From Curtobacterium sp. MCJR17_055 (lineage in GTDB: Bacteria; Actinomycetota; Actinomycetes; Actinomycetales; Microbacteriaceae), in NCBI RefSeq assembly GCF_003224335.1, contig NZ_QKLF01000005.1, positions 124,001-188,000 on the forward strand: a DNA stretch of 64,000 nucleotides, given 5' to 3'. Under the pieces are notes generated by a model. That model saw only the letters and a program-made list of their open reading frames with translations. It was not told the origin of the DNA and made no database searches. The translations under genes and the position numbers were made by a program. The first letter of the stretch is position 1; each line of letters opens with the position of its first letter. Of this stretch, positions 33,578-41,744 are shown piece after piece.

Positions 33578-35011
33578 TCAGAGTCCCTTCGTGACGTTGA
33601 TCAGGTCGGTGAGGCGGATGTCCGGATCGAAGTCGCGGATTCGTCCGTTGGAGAACTGGCCGAACAGGTCGGCGAGGGTGAGGTTGCTGGTCCGGTTCGA
33701 GCGGGCGGGGATCACGGTGAGGTCGTGGGTCCAGCCGCCGTCGTAGCGGAGGGTGCCGCCGATGATCTGGTACTCAGGGCCGGCGTTGTCCAGGCCGTTG
33801 AACACGGAGCCGAGGAAGTAGAGCGGGGCGTCGGTCTGGTACGGCCGGTAGAGGGCGTCGGAGGTTCCCTGCGTGAGCGGGAGCCGGCGGTCGTCCAGTC
33901 GGAGGGTCGGGAGCCGCATCTGCCCGTTCAGGGTGTTGACGATCTCGGTGATGCGGTTCGCGAGCCACCGCGGGAACGCGTTGCCGTACTGGACGGGGCC
34001 GGGTCCGGGCTCGAACTCGTCGGGGTCGCGGAACTGCGATTGCGTGTCGATCTTGAGGACCCGGTTGCCGCCGGTGGCGTCCCCGCGTGCGGTTTTCCGC
34101 TGGAAGATGGCGCCGGTGTAGATGACGCGCTTCTGGGTGCCCGGGGTCATGTTCGGGTCTTTGCCGTACCAGTTGTAGGCGATCTGAATGACGTCGATCG
34201 CGTCGGTCGAGGTGGTCTCGCCGACGAGCCCGTCCGGGACTGCGACACGCGTGGCGGGCACGAGCCGGCCGGACGGGACGGTGATGCGGATGGTCTCGCC
34301 GTCGAAGTCGAGGACGATGCTCGACGCGGTCGCGAAGCCGCCGACCTGGACTCGGTTCGTGTCGGGGTTGTAGTTCACGACGCCGAGCGGGACGAGCCGG
34401 TACACCTGAGCGATCAGCTCGAGCACGGAGCGCTGGTCGGACGCGGCCTGCCCGTGCATCCGGCGGAGCACCTGCCCGTCCGCGGTCGCCTCGGGAGCGA
34501 CGCCCTCGTAGCTGTCGAAGATGCGCTTCGCGCCGAAGTTGAACAGGTTCGCCATGCGGGTGTCGGTGTACTGCTCACCCCACCCGCCGGGACCCTCGAC
34601 GCTCTTCTCGCCCATCTCGCCGGGGACGACCGTGGAGGCAGCTTCGGCGAGGGTGTCGCCGGCGCTGATCGCGACGAGCCACACGGGCGCGTAGGTCTTC
34701 GTCGTGGGGTTGAAGATGACGCGGCGCTCCGGGCGCGCGGCGGCGATGCGACCGCGGAACACGACCATGTCGGGCAGGGTCGCGTGCGTGCGGGTGACGG
34801 TGATGACCTGACCGCCGAACGTGTCCGATCCGATCCACTCCCCCGTGGGGTCGATGACGATCGCGGACAGGGTCCCGGGCTCGGTCTCGTCGTAGGCGTC
34901 GCCGCGGCCCCACACGATCGACAGCCCGTCGAGCGCGACCGAGTTCCGGCCGTCCCACGTCGAGCGGATGACTCGACCCTGAATCGCGACGCGCGCCCCG
35001 AAGTCGGCCAC
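33578..35011 (-). CDS. Minor tail (baseplate) protein
   Basis: A 477-aa protein starting at the GTG that shares one base with the tape-measure stop. It is beta-rich, with an N-terminal OB-like region (VIRSTWDGRNSVALDGLSIV), a central alpha/beta part and a C-terminal strand domain ending near TLRYDGGWTHDLTVIPARS. Its place directly after the tape measure matches distal-tail/Tal-like minor tail proteins of siphophages. Residue-level function cannot be assigned. Confidence 0.78.
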   Translation of the reverse strand: MADFGARVAIQGRVIRSTWDGRNSVALDGLSIVWGRGDAYDETEPGTLSAIVIDPTGEWIGSDTFGGQVITVTRTHATLPDMVVFRGRIAAARPERRVIFNPTTKTYAPVWLVAISAGDTLAEAASTVVPGEMGEKSVEGPGGWGEQYTDTRMANLFNFGAKRIFDSYEGVAPEATADGQVLRRMHGQAASDQRSVLELIAQVYRLVPLGVVNYNPDTNRVQVGGFATASSIVLDFDGETIRITVPSGRLVPATRVAVPDGLVGETTSTDAIDVIQIAYNWYGKDPNMTPGTQKRVIYTGAIFQRKTARGDATGGNRVLKIDTQSQFRDPDEFEPGPGPVQYGNAFPRWLANRITEIVNTLNGQMRLPTLRLDDRRLPLTQGTSDALYRPYQTDAPLYFLGSVFNGLDNAGPEYQIIGGTLRYDGGWTHDLTVIPARSNRTSNLTLADLFGQFSNGRIRDFDPDIRLTDLINVTKGL

Positions 35012-36840
35012 TAGACGGCGCTCCCAGGCGTGCTGAGGCCGGTGGTGCGCTGGTACTCGCGGATCGCGCTGACGACCTCGCGGCCGATCGCGGTCTTGTC
35101 GGCGAGGGGGCCGGCCTCGACCTTGACATTGAGTGTGACGGGTCCCCCGCTGGCCTGTCCGGAGGACGACCGGCCGAAGTCGGTGGGGCTCCACCCGCCG
35201 GTGGCGGTCGGGCTGACGGTGGCCGCGGTGGTGCTGGCGACGGCCATGCGGGCGAACCGCATCGTGCCGCTCGTCTGCGCGGCGGCACGCTGGACAGTGC
35301 GGGTGGTCTTCGCGCCTCCCCCGCCGCCGAACAGGCTGGTGAGCTTGTCGAAGCCGGACCCGAAGTTGAACGTCGCGATGTCCCAGAGCGCGGAGACGAG
35401 CTTGCCGACCCAGCCGATCGCGTCCTTGATCCAGCCGACGAATCCGCCGATCTTGTCGCCGACCCACTCGACGGCGGTTGCGCCGGCCTCGCGGAACTGG
35501 TCCCAGTGGGTGACGACGAGCACGATCGCGGCGACGACGAGGCCGATCGCGACGATGATCGCGAGGATGATCCAGGTGATCGGGTTGGCGAGCCATGCGG
35601 CGTTCGAGGCCCACTGAGCAGCGGTCTGGATTGCCTGCACGGCGGCGAACACCTTCATGGCGCCGGACACGATCGCGACGGCGCCGCCGACGGCGGTGAG
35701 GACGATCGCGAGCGGGCCGAGCACGGGTGCCCACTGCTGCAGCTGGGTCAGGATCGGTTCGAGGATCGGGAGGGCGGCGACGCCGATGTCGGTGAACGTC
35801 TGCGTGGCGGCGCGCTGGAGTTTGACGAGGCCCTGGTCCTGACCGACTGTCTCGTCGAGCTTCTGAGCGGCGCCGGTGACGTCGCCGATCGCCTGCACGG
35901 CGGACGACGGGTCGAGGGCGAACAGGGCGCCGCCGAGGTCTTCCGCCTGGGTGCCGAACAGGGCGACGGCGGCGGCGTTCCGGGCGACGGGGTCCTCCAT
36001 GTTGCGGAGCCCGTCGAGGACGGTCTGGAGGCCCTGCGCTGCCCCGTCGCCGCCGGCCGCGATCTGGGCGGTGGCTTCCTTCGCGTTGAGGCCGAGTGCC
36101 TCGAATCCGGCGGCGGAGGTTGCGGACCCGTCCGTCGCGCGGATCTGGAACTCCTTGAGCGCGTCGGCGACGAGGTCCGTGTTGCGGGCGCCGGCGGCGA
36201 GCCCCTGGTCGATCAGGCCGGTCGCGGTCTGCCCGTCGAGGCCGAGCGCCTGGAACAGCGCCGGGTACTCGGTGAACGTGTCGATCAGGTCTTCGCTGGC
36301 GCGGGCGTTGCCCTGGAGCCCCGCGGTGATGATGTCGAGCGCTTCGTCGGCGTCCTTCGCCATGCCGGTCCGCATCAGCTGCCCGACCGCGGTGGTCACC
36401 CCGCCGAGGTCCTGGTCGAAGGTAGTCGCGACGTCGAGCGTCTTCGCTGTGATGCCAGACAGGGACTCGTCGCTGGCCGAGCGCATCCCCTCGATGTTGC
36501 CGATGACCTGTCGCGACGCTTCGGCGACCTGGTCCATGCTGTCGCCGTAGGCGTTGGCGAAGAGGTCGCCGTTGATCCGGCCGAGTCGTTCGGACTCGGC
36601 CGGATCGAGGCCGAGTTGCCCGGCCAGCTTGTTCCCGACCTGCGCGTTCTCGACCGCGCCGATGACGCCCGCGGCGAGGGCGGCGCCGCCGGCGGCACCG
36701 GCGAGCTTGAGCCCGTCAGCGGCCTTCGCGGCGTGCTCCTGGATGCCGTCGACCGCCTTCTCTGCGTCGCGTGCGGCGCGCTGTGCGCCGGCGGCGTCGC
36801 CGAGGATGCGGACGGCGAGAACCGCGGTCTTACCCGCCAC
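35011..36840 (-). CDS. Tail tape measure protein
   Basis: 609 aa. Ala/Gln-rich helical sequence throughout, a Gly/Ala hydrophobic stretch near residue 50, and a large central membrane-like region of consecutive hydrophobic helices (VLGPLAIVLTAVGGAVAIVS, then WIILAIIVAIGLVVAAIVLV) at about 370-450. Its length sets tail length; at about 1.5 angstrom per residue it predicts a tail near 90 nm. The GTG start overlaps the frameshifted chaperone stop by 11 bp. It is short for a tape measure, in keeping with the small genome. Confidence 0.93.
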   Translation of the reverse strand: MAGKTAVLAVRILGDAAGAQRAARDAEKAVDGIQEHAAKAADGLKLAGAAGGAALAAGVIGAVENAQVGNKLAGQLGLDPAESERLGRINGDLFANAYGDSMDQVAEASRQVIGNIEGMRSASDESLSGITAKTLDVATTFDQDLGGVTTAVGQLMRTGMAKDADEALDIITAGLQGNARASEDLIDTFTEYPALFQALGLDGQTATGLIDQGLAAGARNTDLVADALKEFQIRATDGSATSAAGFEALGLNAKEATAQIAAGGDGAAQGLQTVLDGLRNMEDPVARNAAAVALFGTQAEDLGGALFALDPSSAVQAIGDVTGAAQKLDETVGQDQGLVKLQRAATQTFTDIGVAALPILEPILTQLQQWAPVLGPLAIVLTAVGGAVAIVSGAMKVFAAVQAIQTAAQWASNAAWLANPITWIILAIIVAIGLVVAAIVLVVTHWDQFREAGATAVEWVGDKIGGFVGWIKDAIGWVGKLVSALWDIATFNFGSGFDKLTSLFGGGGGAKTTRTVQRAAAQTSGTMRFARMAVASTTAATVSPTATGGWSPTDFGRSSSGQASGGPVTLNVKVEAGPLADKTAIGREVVSAIREYQRTTGLSTPGSAV

Positions 36841-37281
36841 TGTGGGCCTCGTTTCTCCGGCCGATCAGGTCGACCATGGTTGCGATGTCGTCGGGGTGCT
36901 CGGTGCGCCAGACCGAGGCAGGGATGCCGGTTTCGAGGGCGAGCGCTACTAGTAGCTCGTGGGCTGACCCTCGGGGATGGATTCCCCCAGGCTCACGACC
37001 GCGTCGTCGTCGCCGGACTCGTCGTCGTCCTTCTTGAACGACACGTCGACGGCGGCATGCTCACCGCTCGAGAACTCGTCCCAGGTCTGGTCGGTCTTGT
37101 TCTCGCGCTTCGCGGCGGACCAGGCGCGGAAGAACTGCATCCGCATGGCGTTGTCGGTGAGCGAGCCCCACGCCTTGTTCTTCCGGAGGGTGGACTCGAA
37201 CGCGAGGGTGTCGCCGATGTTCGGCGTGACCTCGAGCTTCTGGTCGTCGTGGGTGGTGATGACGAGGGTCGCGTTGGACAC
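36830..37281 (-). CDS. Frameshifted long form of the tail assembly chaperone
   Basis: A -1 shift near the heptamer GGGGGAA (plus positions 36982-36988) would leave the 0 frame near SLGE and enter a frame reading HELLVALALETGIPASVW and ending RRNEAHSGG at 36830. This is the usual gpG/gpGT arrangement just before the tape measure. The extension has no start codon of its own. The slip site could also be CCCCGAG a few codons later. Confidence 0.75.
36949..37281 (-). CDS. Tail assembly chaperone, short form
   Basis: 110 aa, GTG start. The helical protein contains DTLAFESTLRKNKAWGSLTD and FFRAWSAAKRENKTDQTWDE, then an acidic tail (KKDDDESGDDDAVVSLGE). Position between the tail-tube/connector genes and the tape measure identifies it as gpG-like. 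It coats the tape measure during tail assembly. The C-terminal 12 residues differ from the frameshifted form. Confidence 0.85.
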   Translation of the reverse strand: MSNATLVITTHDDQKLEVTPNIGDTLAFESTLRKNKAWGSLTDNAMRMQFFRAWSAAKRENKTDQTWDEFSSGEHAAVDVSFKKDDDESGDDDAVVSLGESIPEGQPTSY

Positions 37282-37283
37282 GG

Positions 37284-37664
37284 TCAGGCTCCTTGGATGC
37301 TGTCGAGGGTGTGTTGGACGTAGTCGGTGTAGACGGGCAGCCAGCGACCTTCGGAGTCGCGGGCGCCGTCCGAGAGGAACGGCTGGGCGGTGATGTGCCG
37401 GCGGGACCAGCCCCAGTGGATCGGGGCCGCGTACGGGACGCGGGCGGTGCCGGCGCGGATGATGCCGGCGGTCTTCGTGCCGGATGCTCGGATCGTCTGT
37501 TGCAGCCGTCCGGTGCGGCGGGGGGCGAGGTCGGCGGAGGCGTTCGCCGCGATCTGCGCGGCGTGCTTGTGCGCGGCCTTGAGTTCGGTGAAGTCGTCGC
37601 CGGCGCGGCGGAGCGACGCGCGGAGTTGCCGCGCGCCGTCCACCTGCACCAGTGCGTCGACCAT
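37284..37664 (-). CDS. HK97 gp10-like head-tail connector/neck protein
   Basis: 126 aa. The N-terminus GARQLRASLRRAGDDFTELK and the core APRRTGRLQQTIRASG, then AGTARVPYAAPIHWGWSRRH, are characteristic of HK97-gp10-type proteins (VPYAxxIHxG motif). They close the neck or join the tail to the head. The ATG overlaps the tail-tube stop. It lies between the tail tube and chaperone, a common though not universal place. Confidence 0.8.
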   Translation of the reverse strand: MVDALVQVDGARQLRASLRRAGDDFTELKAAHKHAAQIAANASADLAPRRTGRLQQTIRASGTKTAGIIRAGTARVPYAAPIHWGWSRRHITAQPFLSDGARDSEGRWLPVYTDYVQHTLDSIQGA

Positions 37665-38098
37665 CAGGCGAGGACGAGCGGGGAGCCGTCGATGTCGACC
37701 GGGATGGGCTCGCCGATGACGCGGAACTCGAAGTCGGACGTGTTCTTCTTCTTGACGTCGCCGCCGACCGTGAGCGGGACGATCGTGCAGACGCCGGACC
37801 AGCTGACGGCCAGGTTGTTCGACGGGGTGAAGAGGAACGGGACGTCCTGGAGCCGGTGCTGGTAGCACCAGAGCTCGAACGAGTCGAGGTCGTAGTCCTG
37901 GTTCGCGGTGCCCTTGAGCGCCCAGTCGGTCGAGGCGTCGCCGGCGACGGTCTCGCCGGACAGGACGGGGATGTCGTCCTCGAAGTCGCTGGACGGTTCG
38001 AGGCTGAACTTCGTCAGCTGCTGCGCGGTCTCGCGCTGGCTGGCGGTCTCGCCGAGCTTGAGCGAGCCCGGGCCGAGGACATGGGACTTGGGCGCCAT
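37664..38098 (-). CDS. Major tail (tube) protein
   Basis: 144 aa of beta-rich sequence: SKLGETASQ-like N-terminal strands, QDYDLDSFELWCYQHRLQDV and DVKKKNTSDFEFRVIGEP. Size, composition and position (before the connector and chaperone, after head-tail joining genes) fit a siphovirus tail-tube subunit. No family motif is certain, so it could be another tail structural protein, but no better tube candidate exists in the phage. Confidence 0.8.
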   Translation of the reverse strand: MAPKSHVLGPGSLKLGETASQRETAQQLTKFSLEPSSDFEDDIPVLSGETVAGDASTDWALKGTANQDYDLDSFELWCYQHRLQDVPFLFTPSNNLAVSWSGVCTIVPLTVGGDVKKKNTSDFEFRVIGEPIPVDIDGSPLVLA

Positions 38099-38106
38099 GT
38101 TGGCTC

Positions 38107-38478
38107 CTATTCAGGGTCGGTGTAGGTGAGGAGGTAGGCGGAGAGCGGGGCGCCGGCGTTCGGCTGGAACGAGGCCGGCTCGGCGACGGTGACGTCGAGC
38201 CCAGGGGCGATCGCCGCGACGATCGAGTCGATGCGATCCCACGCGACGATGTGGTTGTCGACGGGGCCGGCGGTGACGCAGAGTTCCCACGTCGCTTCGG
38301 TCTGGTGGTAGGTCGGGAACGTCAGGCGGGGCGGGAGGATGATGACGGCGCCGTCCGGGGCGCCCTGCGGGACCTCCAGGCCGTTGATCGTGACGAGCAC
38401 GCCGTCGATGCCCTCGGTGCGAACGGCGTTGTCGATCAGGTCGGCGATCTGCTGCGCGCGCTCGGTGCGGGGGCTCAT
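38107..38478 (-). CDS. Putative tail terminator / head-tail joining protein
   Basis: 123 aa. It starts at an ATG overlapping the connector stop (ATGA). The N-terminal helix (TERAQQIADLIDNAVRTEGI) followed by a strand-rich core (GAVIILPPRLTFPTYHQTEA, TWELCVTAGP) resembles minor capsid/tail-terminator proteins of the Gp17/U type. It lies where siphophages encode the protein that caps the tail tube. Confidence 0.7.
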   Translation of the reverse strand: MSPRTERAQQIADLIDNAVRTEGIDGVLVTINGLEVPQGAPDGAVIILPPRLTFPTYHQTEATWELCVTAGPVDNHIVAWDRIDSIVAAIAPGLDVTVAEPASFQPNAGAPLSAYLLTYTDPE

Positions 38479-38816
38479 GCGAGGCCCACGATCCACGGCG
38501 ACAGGATCGACGTCGCGGTGTTCATCGGGTCACGGGCGAGCCGGATCGGGGCGACGTCGGCACCCTCGAACCCGACGACGCCGTTGCGGGACGCCTTGCG
38601 CCAGTACAGGTCGGCGCCGACTTCGAGGATCGCGCGCCGGCGGACGGCGGGCGGGACCGTGGCGTACGCCGTGACCCCGATCCGCTCGTCCACCAGCGCG
38701 GTTGCCTCTTCCTCGGAATCGTCGCAGAGCTTCCCCCCGAGTTCGTCTGTGCGGGCGAGACCGACGTACTCGGCGAGAGTGACGTGCTCGCGGTCCGCGT
38801 CGTCGGTGCCCGCCAC
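38475..38816 (-). CDS. gp6-like head-tail connector (adaptor)
   Basis: 113 aa. GTG at 38816, two bp after the capsid stop. Helical, with VTLAEYVGLARTD, EEATALVDERIGVTAYATVP and AVRRRAILEVGADLYWRKAS, matching the phage gp6/connector pattern of a helix bundle with a conserved (V/L)xAxLYxRR-like stretch. It binds under the portal. The order capsid - adaptor - terminator - tube is the normal one. Confidence 0.8.
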   Translation of the reverse strand: MAGTDDADREHVTLAEYVGLARTDELGGKLCDDSEEEATALVDERIGVTAYATVPPAVRRRAILEVGADLYWRKASRNGVVGFEGADVAPIRLARDPMNTATSILSPWIVGLA

Positions 38817-38818
38817 GA

Positions 38819-40453
38819 TCAGGCGCCCGCGGCCGGGTCGGCCTTGACGACGGGGATGAGCCCGCCGGGGACCTCGTCGGCGAGGGCCGTGTAGTAGTAC
38901 ACGGAGTACGAGTTGGTGAGGTTGACGATGTTCGCGTCCGTCAGCTGCGCGAGCGGGCTGTTGTACGCCCGGACGGCCAGCTTGTTGAGGAACTGCGGGG
39001 TGCCGTCCGTCTGCTTCGGGTCGACGCGGACCGTGACGCCGACGAGGTCGCCGGTGAGCGCGGGGACGTTGATCGTGCCGACGGCGTTGACGCCGGCGCC
39101 GGAGACGGTCATCAGCGGTCGCCCGGTGGTGTCGTTCATGTTCGCCAGCACCTTGAACGTGGCCTTGTCCACGAGCAGGACGTCGAGGCTGAGGCCCTGG
39201 TCCTCGTAGAGCCCCGCGGCGTCGATGATGCCGCCGACCCACCCGGTGTACTTCGTGAAGTCGCTCACGGTCACGGTCGTGCGGGCGGTGAGCTTGTCGG
39301 CCGCGACGCGCTTGGCGCGGAGGGCGGCGACGAACGCGCGCAGGGCGATGTTCTTGTTGCGGCCGGCGGCGATCGCGAGGGCGCGCAGGTGGGTGTCCAG
39401 CATGTTGACGCTGGAGCGCTCGATCTCCTGACGGCTGAGGGTGGTGTAGCCACCGACCGTCTGCACCGGCGCGTTGCGGGTCTTGACCTTGACGTTGCCG
39501 TAGACGAGGTCGTCGCCCTCCTTCGCCTGCACGCCGACCTGCACGGTGTTGGTGTCCAGCTCGCCGAACTCGATCGAGTTCCCCTCGGCCGGCAGCGTGC
39601 CGGTGGAGAGCAGACCGGACAGGACCGAGTTGTCCTCGATCAGCCGGGTCAGGTCGCCGACCCACGCGGGGCGGATCGTGCCGTCGTCGGCGAGCACGCC
39701 GCCCGTGTACGCGCGCTCGAGCAGGTTCTCGTACGCCTCGATCGTGTCGGAGTCGCCGCGCACGAGGGCCTGGAGCCACTGGCCGGCGCTGCGGTTGTCG
39801 GTGGCCGGGGCGACGCCACCGGCCTCACCGACGCGGGCCGTCAGCGCGTTGAACTGACGGGCGTTCTCGGCGCGCTCGTTCGCGAGCGCGGTGTCCAGCA
39901 TGCGCTGGAACTCTTCGGGGTCCACGGGGTCTCCTTGGGGTGTGTGGTCGGGGCCGGGCTGGCGGTGACGGACGCTCGTGACGGTCGCGCCGTCGTAGGC
40001 GGGCATGGGGACAAGGGACACCTCACGAACGCGGACGGCGGTCCGGGTGACGTCACCGGTCTCGTCGTCGATTTCGGTGGTGATCGACTGGAACCCGACC
40101 GACATGGACGAGACGACGCCGTCGCGGAGCAGCGTGTAGGCCTCGTCGCCGCGCGGGGTCTGGGAGATTCGGGCGGTAACTTCCCAGCCCTCATCGGCGT
40201 CGCGGTGCGACACGATCCGGCCGATGGGCTCGGAGTGCCGCCAGTAGAGCAGCGCGTCGTCCGAGTCCTGGACGGCGCCGCGGGCGAACTGCTCGGTGTA
40301 GTCGCCGAACCAGTCACGGATGGACGTCGGCTGCTCCCACGGGACGGCGATGCCGGTCACCGTGCGGGACTCTTCGTCCACGGCGCGGACGTGCATCTGG
40401 CGGACGTGCAGCTGCTCGTCCGGGGCGGCGCGGTGGTGCAGGCGGTCAGGCAT
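38819..40453 (-). CDS. HK97-family prohead protease fused to major capsid protein
   Basis: 544 aa in one frame. Residues of about 1-160 are an S78-type prohead protease: RTVTGIAVPW, WRHSEPIGRIVSHRDADEGW, LLRDGVVSSMSVGFQ, VREVSLVPMPAYDGA. A Glu/Arg helical delta-like segment (about 175-215) leads into the HK97-fold capsid (about 230-544), with NTVQVGVQAKEGDDLVYGNV and GIIDAAGLYEDQ. Separate protease and capsid genes are the usual state. Self-cleavage would free the capsid during maturation. The start overlaps the portal stop by 8 bp. Confidence 0.92.
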   Translation of the reverse strand: MPDRLHHRAAPDEQLHVRQMHVRAVDEESRTVTGIAVPWEQPTSIRDWFGDYTEQFARGAVQDSDDALLYWRHSEPIGRIVSHRDADEGWEVTARISQTPRGDEAYTLLRDGVVSSMSVGFQSITTEIDDETGDVTRTAVRVREVSLVPMPAYDGATVTSVRHRQPGPDHTPQGDPVDPEEFQRMLDTALANERAENARQFNALTARVGEAGGVAPATDNRSAGQWLQALVRGDSDTIEAYENLLERAYTGGVLADDGTIRPAWVGDLTRLIEDNSVLSGLLSTGTLPAEGNSIEFGELDTNTVQVGVQAKEGDDLVYGNVKVKTRNAPVQTVGGYTTLSRQEIERSSVNMLDTHLRALAIAAGRNKNIALRAFVAALRAKRVAADKLTARTTVTVSDFTKYTGWVGGIIDAAGLYEDQGLSLDVLLVDKATFKVLANMNDTTGRPLMTVSGAGVNAVGTINVPALTGDLVGVTVRVDPKQTDGTPQFLNKLAVRAYNSPLAQLTDANIVNLTNSYSVYYYTALADEVPGGLIPVVKADPAAGA

Positions 40454-41654
40454 CGGTGTTCTCCGGGGTCGCGGGGGCGGGAGTGGTCTTCCGGGCGGCG
40501 ATGCTGGTGCGCTGCGCGGCGGTGAGGGGTGGCAGGTTCTCGCGCTTGCGGACCTCGTCCTCGGTGAGCCAGCCGCCGTCGAGCGCGATCTTGTAGGACT
40601 CGTAGCGGGTCTTCGTGTCGGTGCGGAGCAGGACGTCGATCGCGAAGCGGACCGTCTGGCCGCGGACGCTGACCTCGGTGATGGCCTCTTCGATTTCGCG
40701 GAGGACGTTCATCAGCGAGAACCGGACGTAGCCGATCCAGTCCTGCTCGACGTTCGCGTAGGTCTGCGAGCCGCCCTGGACGGCGGCGAGGAACAGCGAG
40801 CCCGGGACACCCATCAGGCGGGCGATCTGCGTGGTCGAAAACTGCTGCGATTCGAGGAACTGGACGTCGGCCGGCTTGAGCAGCAGCGGCGCGTACGAGA
40901 GGCCCTTACCGAGCACCTTGACGTCGTGCGGGTTCCACCCGTCGACGTGCTCGCCGTTCTCGTCCAGGCCCTTCCACACGCGCTTGTAGAGTTCGGCCTC
41001 GTCGCGGTTGAGCGGCTGGTCGGTCTGGAGGATGCCGCTCGGCATGGACCCCTCGGAGAACCAGCCGGACCCGTAGTCGCGGGCGTCGATCGCGCCGGCG
41101 ATTTCGAGGCGGGCGGCGGTGATCGGGCCAAGCCCGCGGTCCATGCCGGGGATGCTGAGGAACTTCAGGTGCTGGATGTCGTCGGTCGTCCAGTCGGCGC
41201 GGCCGTTGTAGGTGAACGTCTTCCGGCCGGTCTTCGGGTCGCTGCTCGGTGCGACCTTGCGCGGGTCGAGGACTTCGGTGTCGACCCACTCGCCGTTGAG
41301 GCGGATGATGCGGAGGAAGGCGTTGCCGTCGAGGTACAGGCACGCGGTGATCTCTTCGAGGAACCGCGATCGGGACATTGCGAGGGCCGGCCGCTGGACC
41401 ATGAGCGGGGTGTCGGCGAGGGTCTGCCCGCCGCGCTCGACCACGAGCGGGAGTTGCGAGACGGCGGTGCAGTGAATCTGCACGGCGCGGAACACGGTCG
41501 AGAGGGTGAGCGCGCGCTCCTGTGTGACAGTCGCCGCGGCGGTGCGGACCGGCGGGCGGAGGGCTTTCGGCATGGTCGAGCCGTCCGTCGTCGTCGTGTC
41601 GATCGGTGCGCCGGCCCGGAAGAGGGCGGCGGTGCGGGACCAGAACGACGACAT
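40446..41654 (-). CDS. Portal protein (HK97 type)
   Basis: 402 aa from the ATG with GGAGGG upstream. Portal features are LSTVFRAVQIHCTAVSQLPL, YLDGNAFLRIIR, DIQHLKFLSIPGMDRGLGPI, QFSTTQIARLMGVPGSLFLA and the C-terminal GGWLTEDEVRKRENLPPL. It forms the dodecameric ring for DNA entry and the head-tail joint. It overlaps the protease-capsid start and follows the large terminase. Confidence 0.94.
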   Translation of the reverse strand: MSSFWSRTAALFRAGAPIDTTTTDGSTMPKALRPPVRTAAATVTQERALTLSTVFRAVQIHCTAVSQLPLVVERGGQTLADTPLMVQRPALAMSRSRFLEEITACLYLDGNAFLRIIRLNGEWVDTEVLDPRKVAPSSDPKTGRKTFTYNGRADWTTDDIQHLKFLSIPGMDRGLGPITAARLEIAGAIDARDYGSGWFSEGSMPSGILQTDQPLNRDEAELYKRVWKGLDENGEHVDGWNPHDVKVLGKGLSYAPLLLKPADVQFLESQQFSTTQIARLMGVPGSLFLAAVQGGSQTYANVEQDWIGYVRFSLMNVLREIEEAITEVSVRGQTVRFAIDVLLRTDTKTRYESYKIALDGGWLTEDEVRKRENLPPLTAAQRTSIAARKTTPAPATPENTDA

Positions 41655-41744
41655 GGCAGGAACCCTCCAGGGGGCTCCTGCCATGCACCAACTCTGAGCG
41701 GCCCCACGCGGACACAGACGGACAGCGCGGCCACAGGCGGACGG

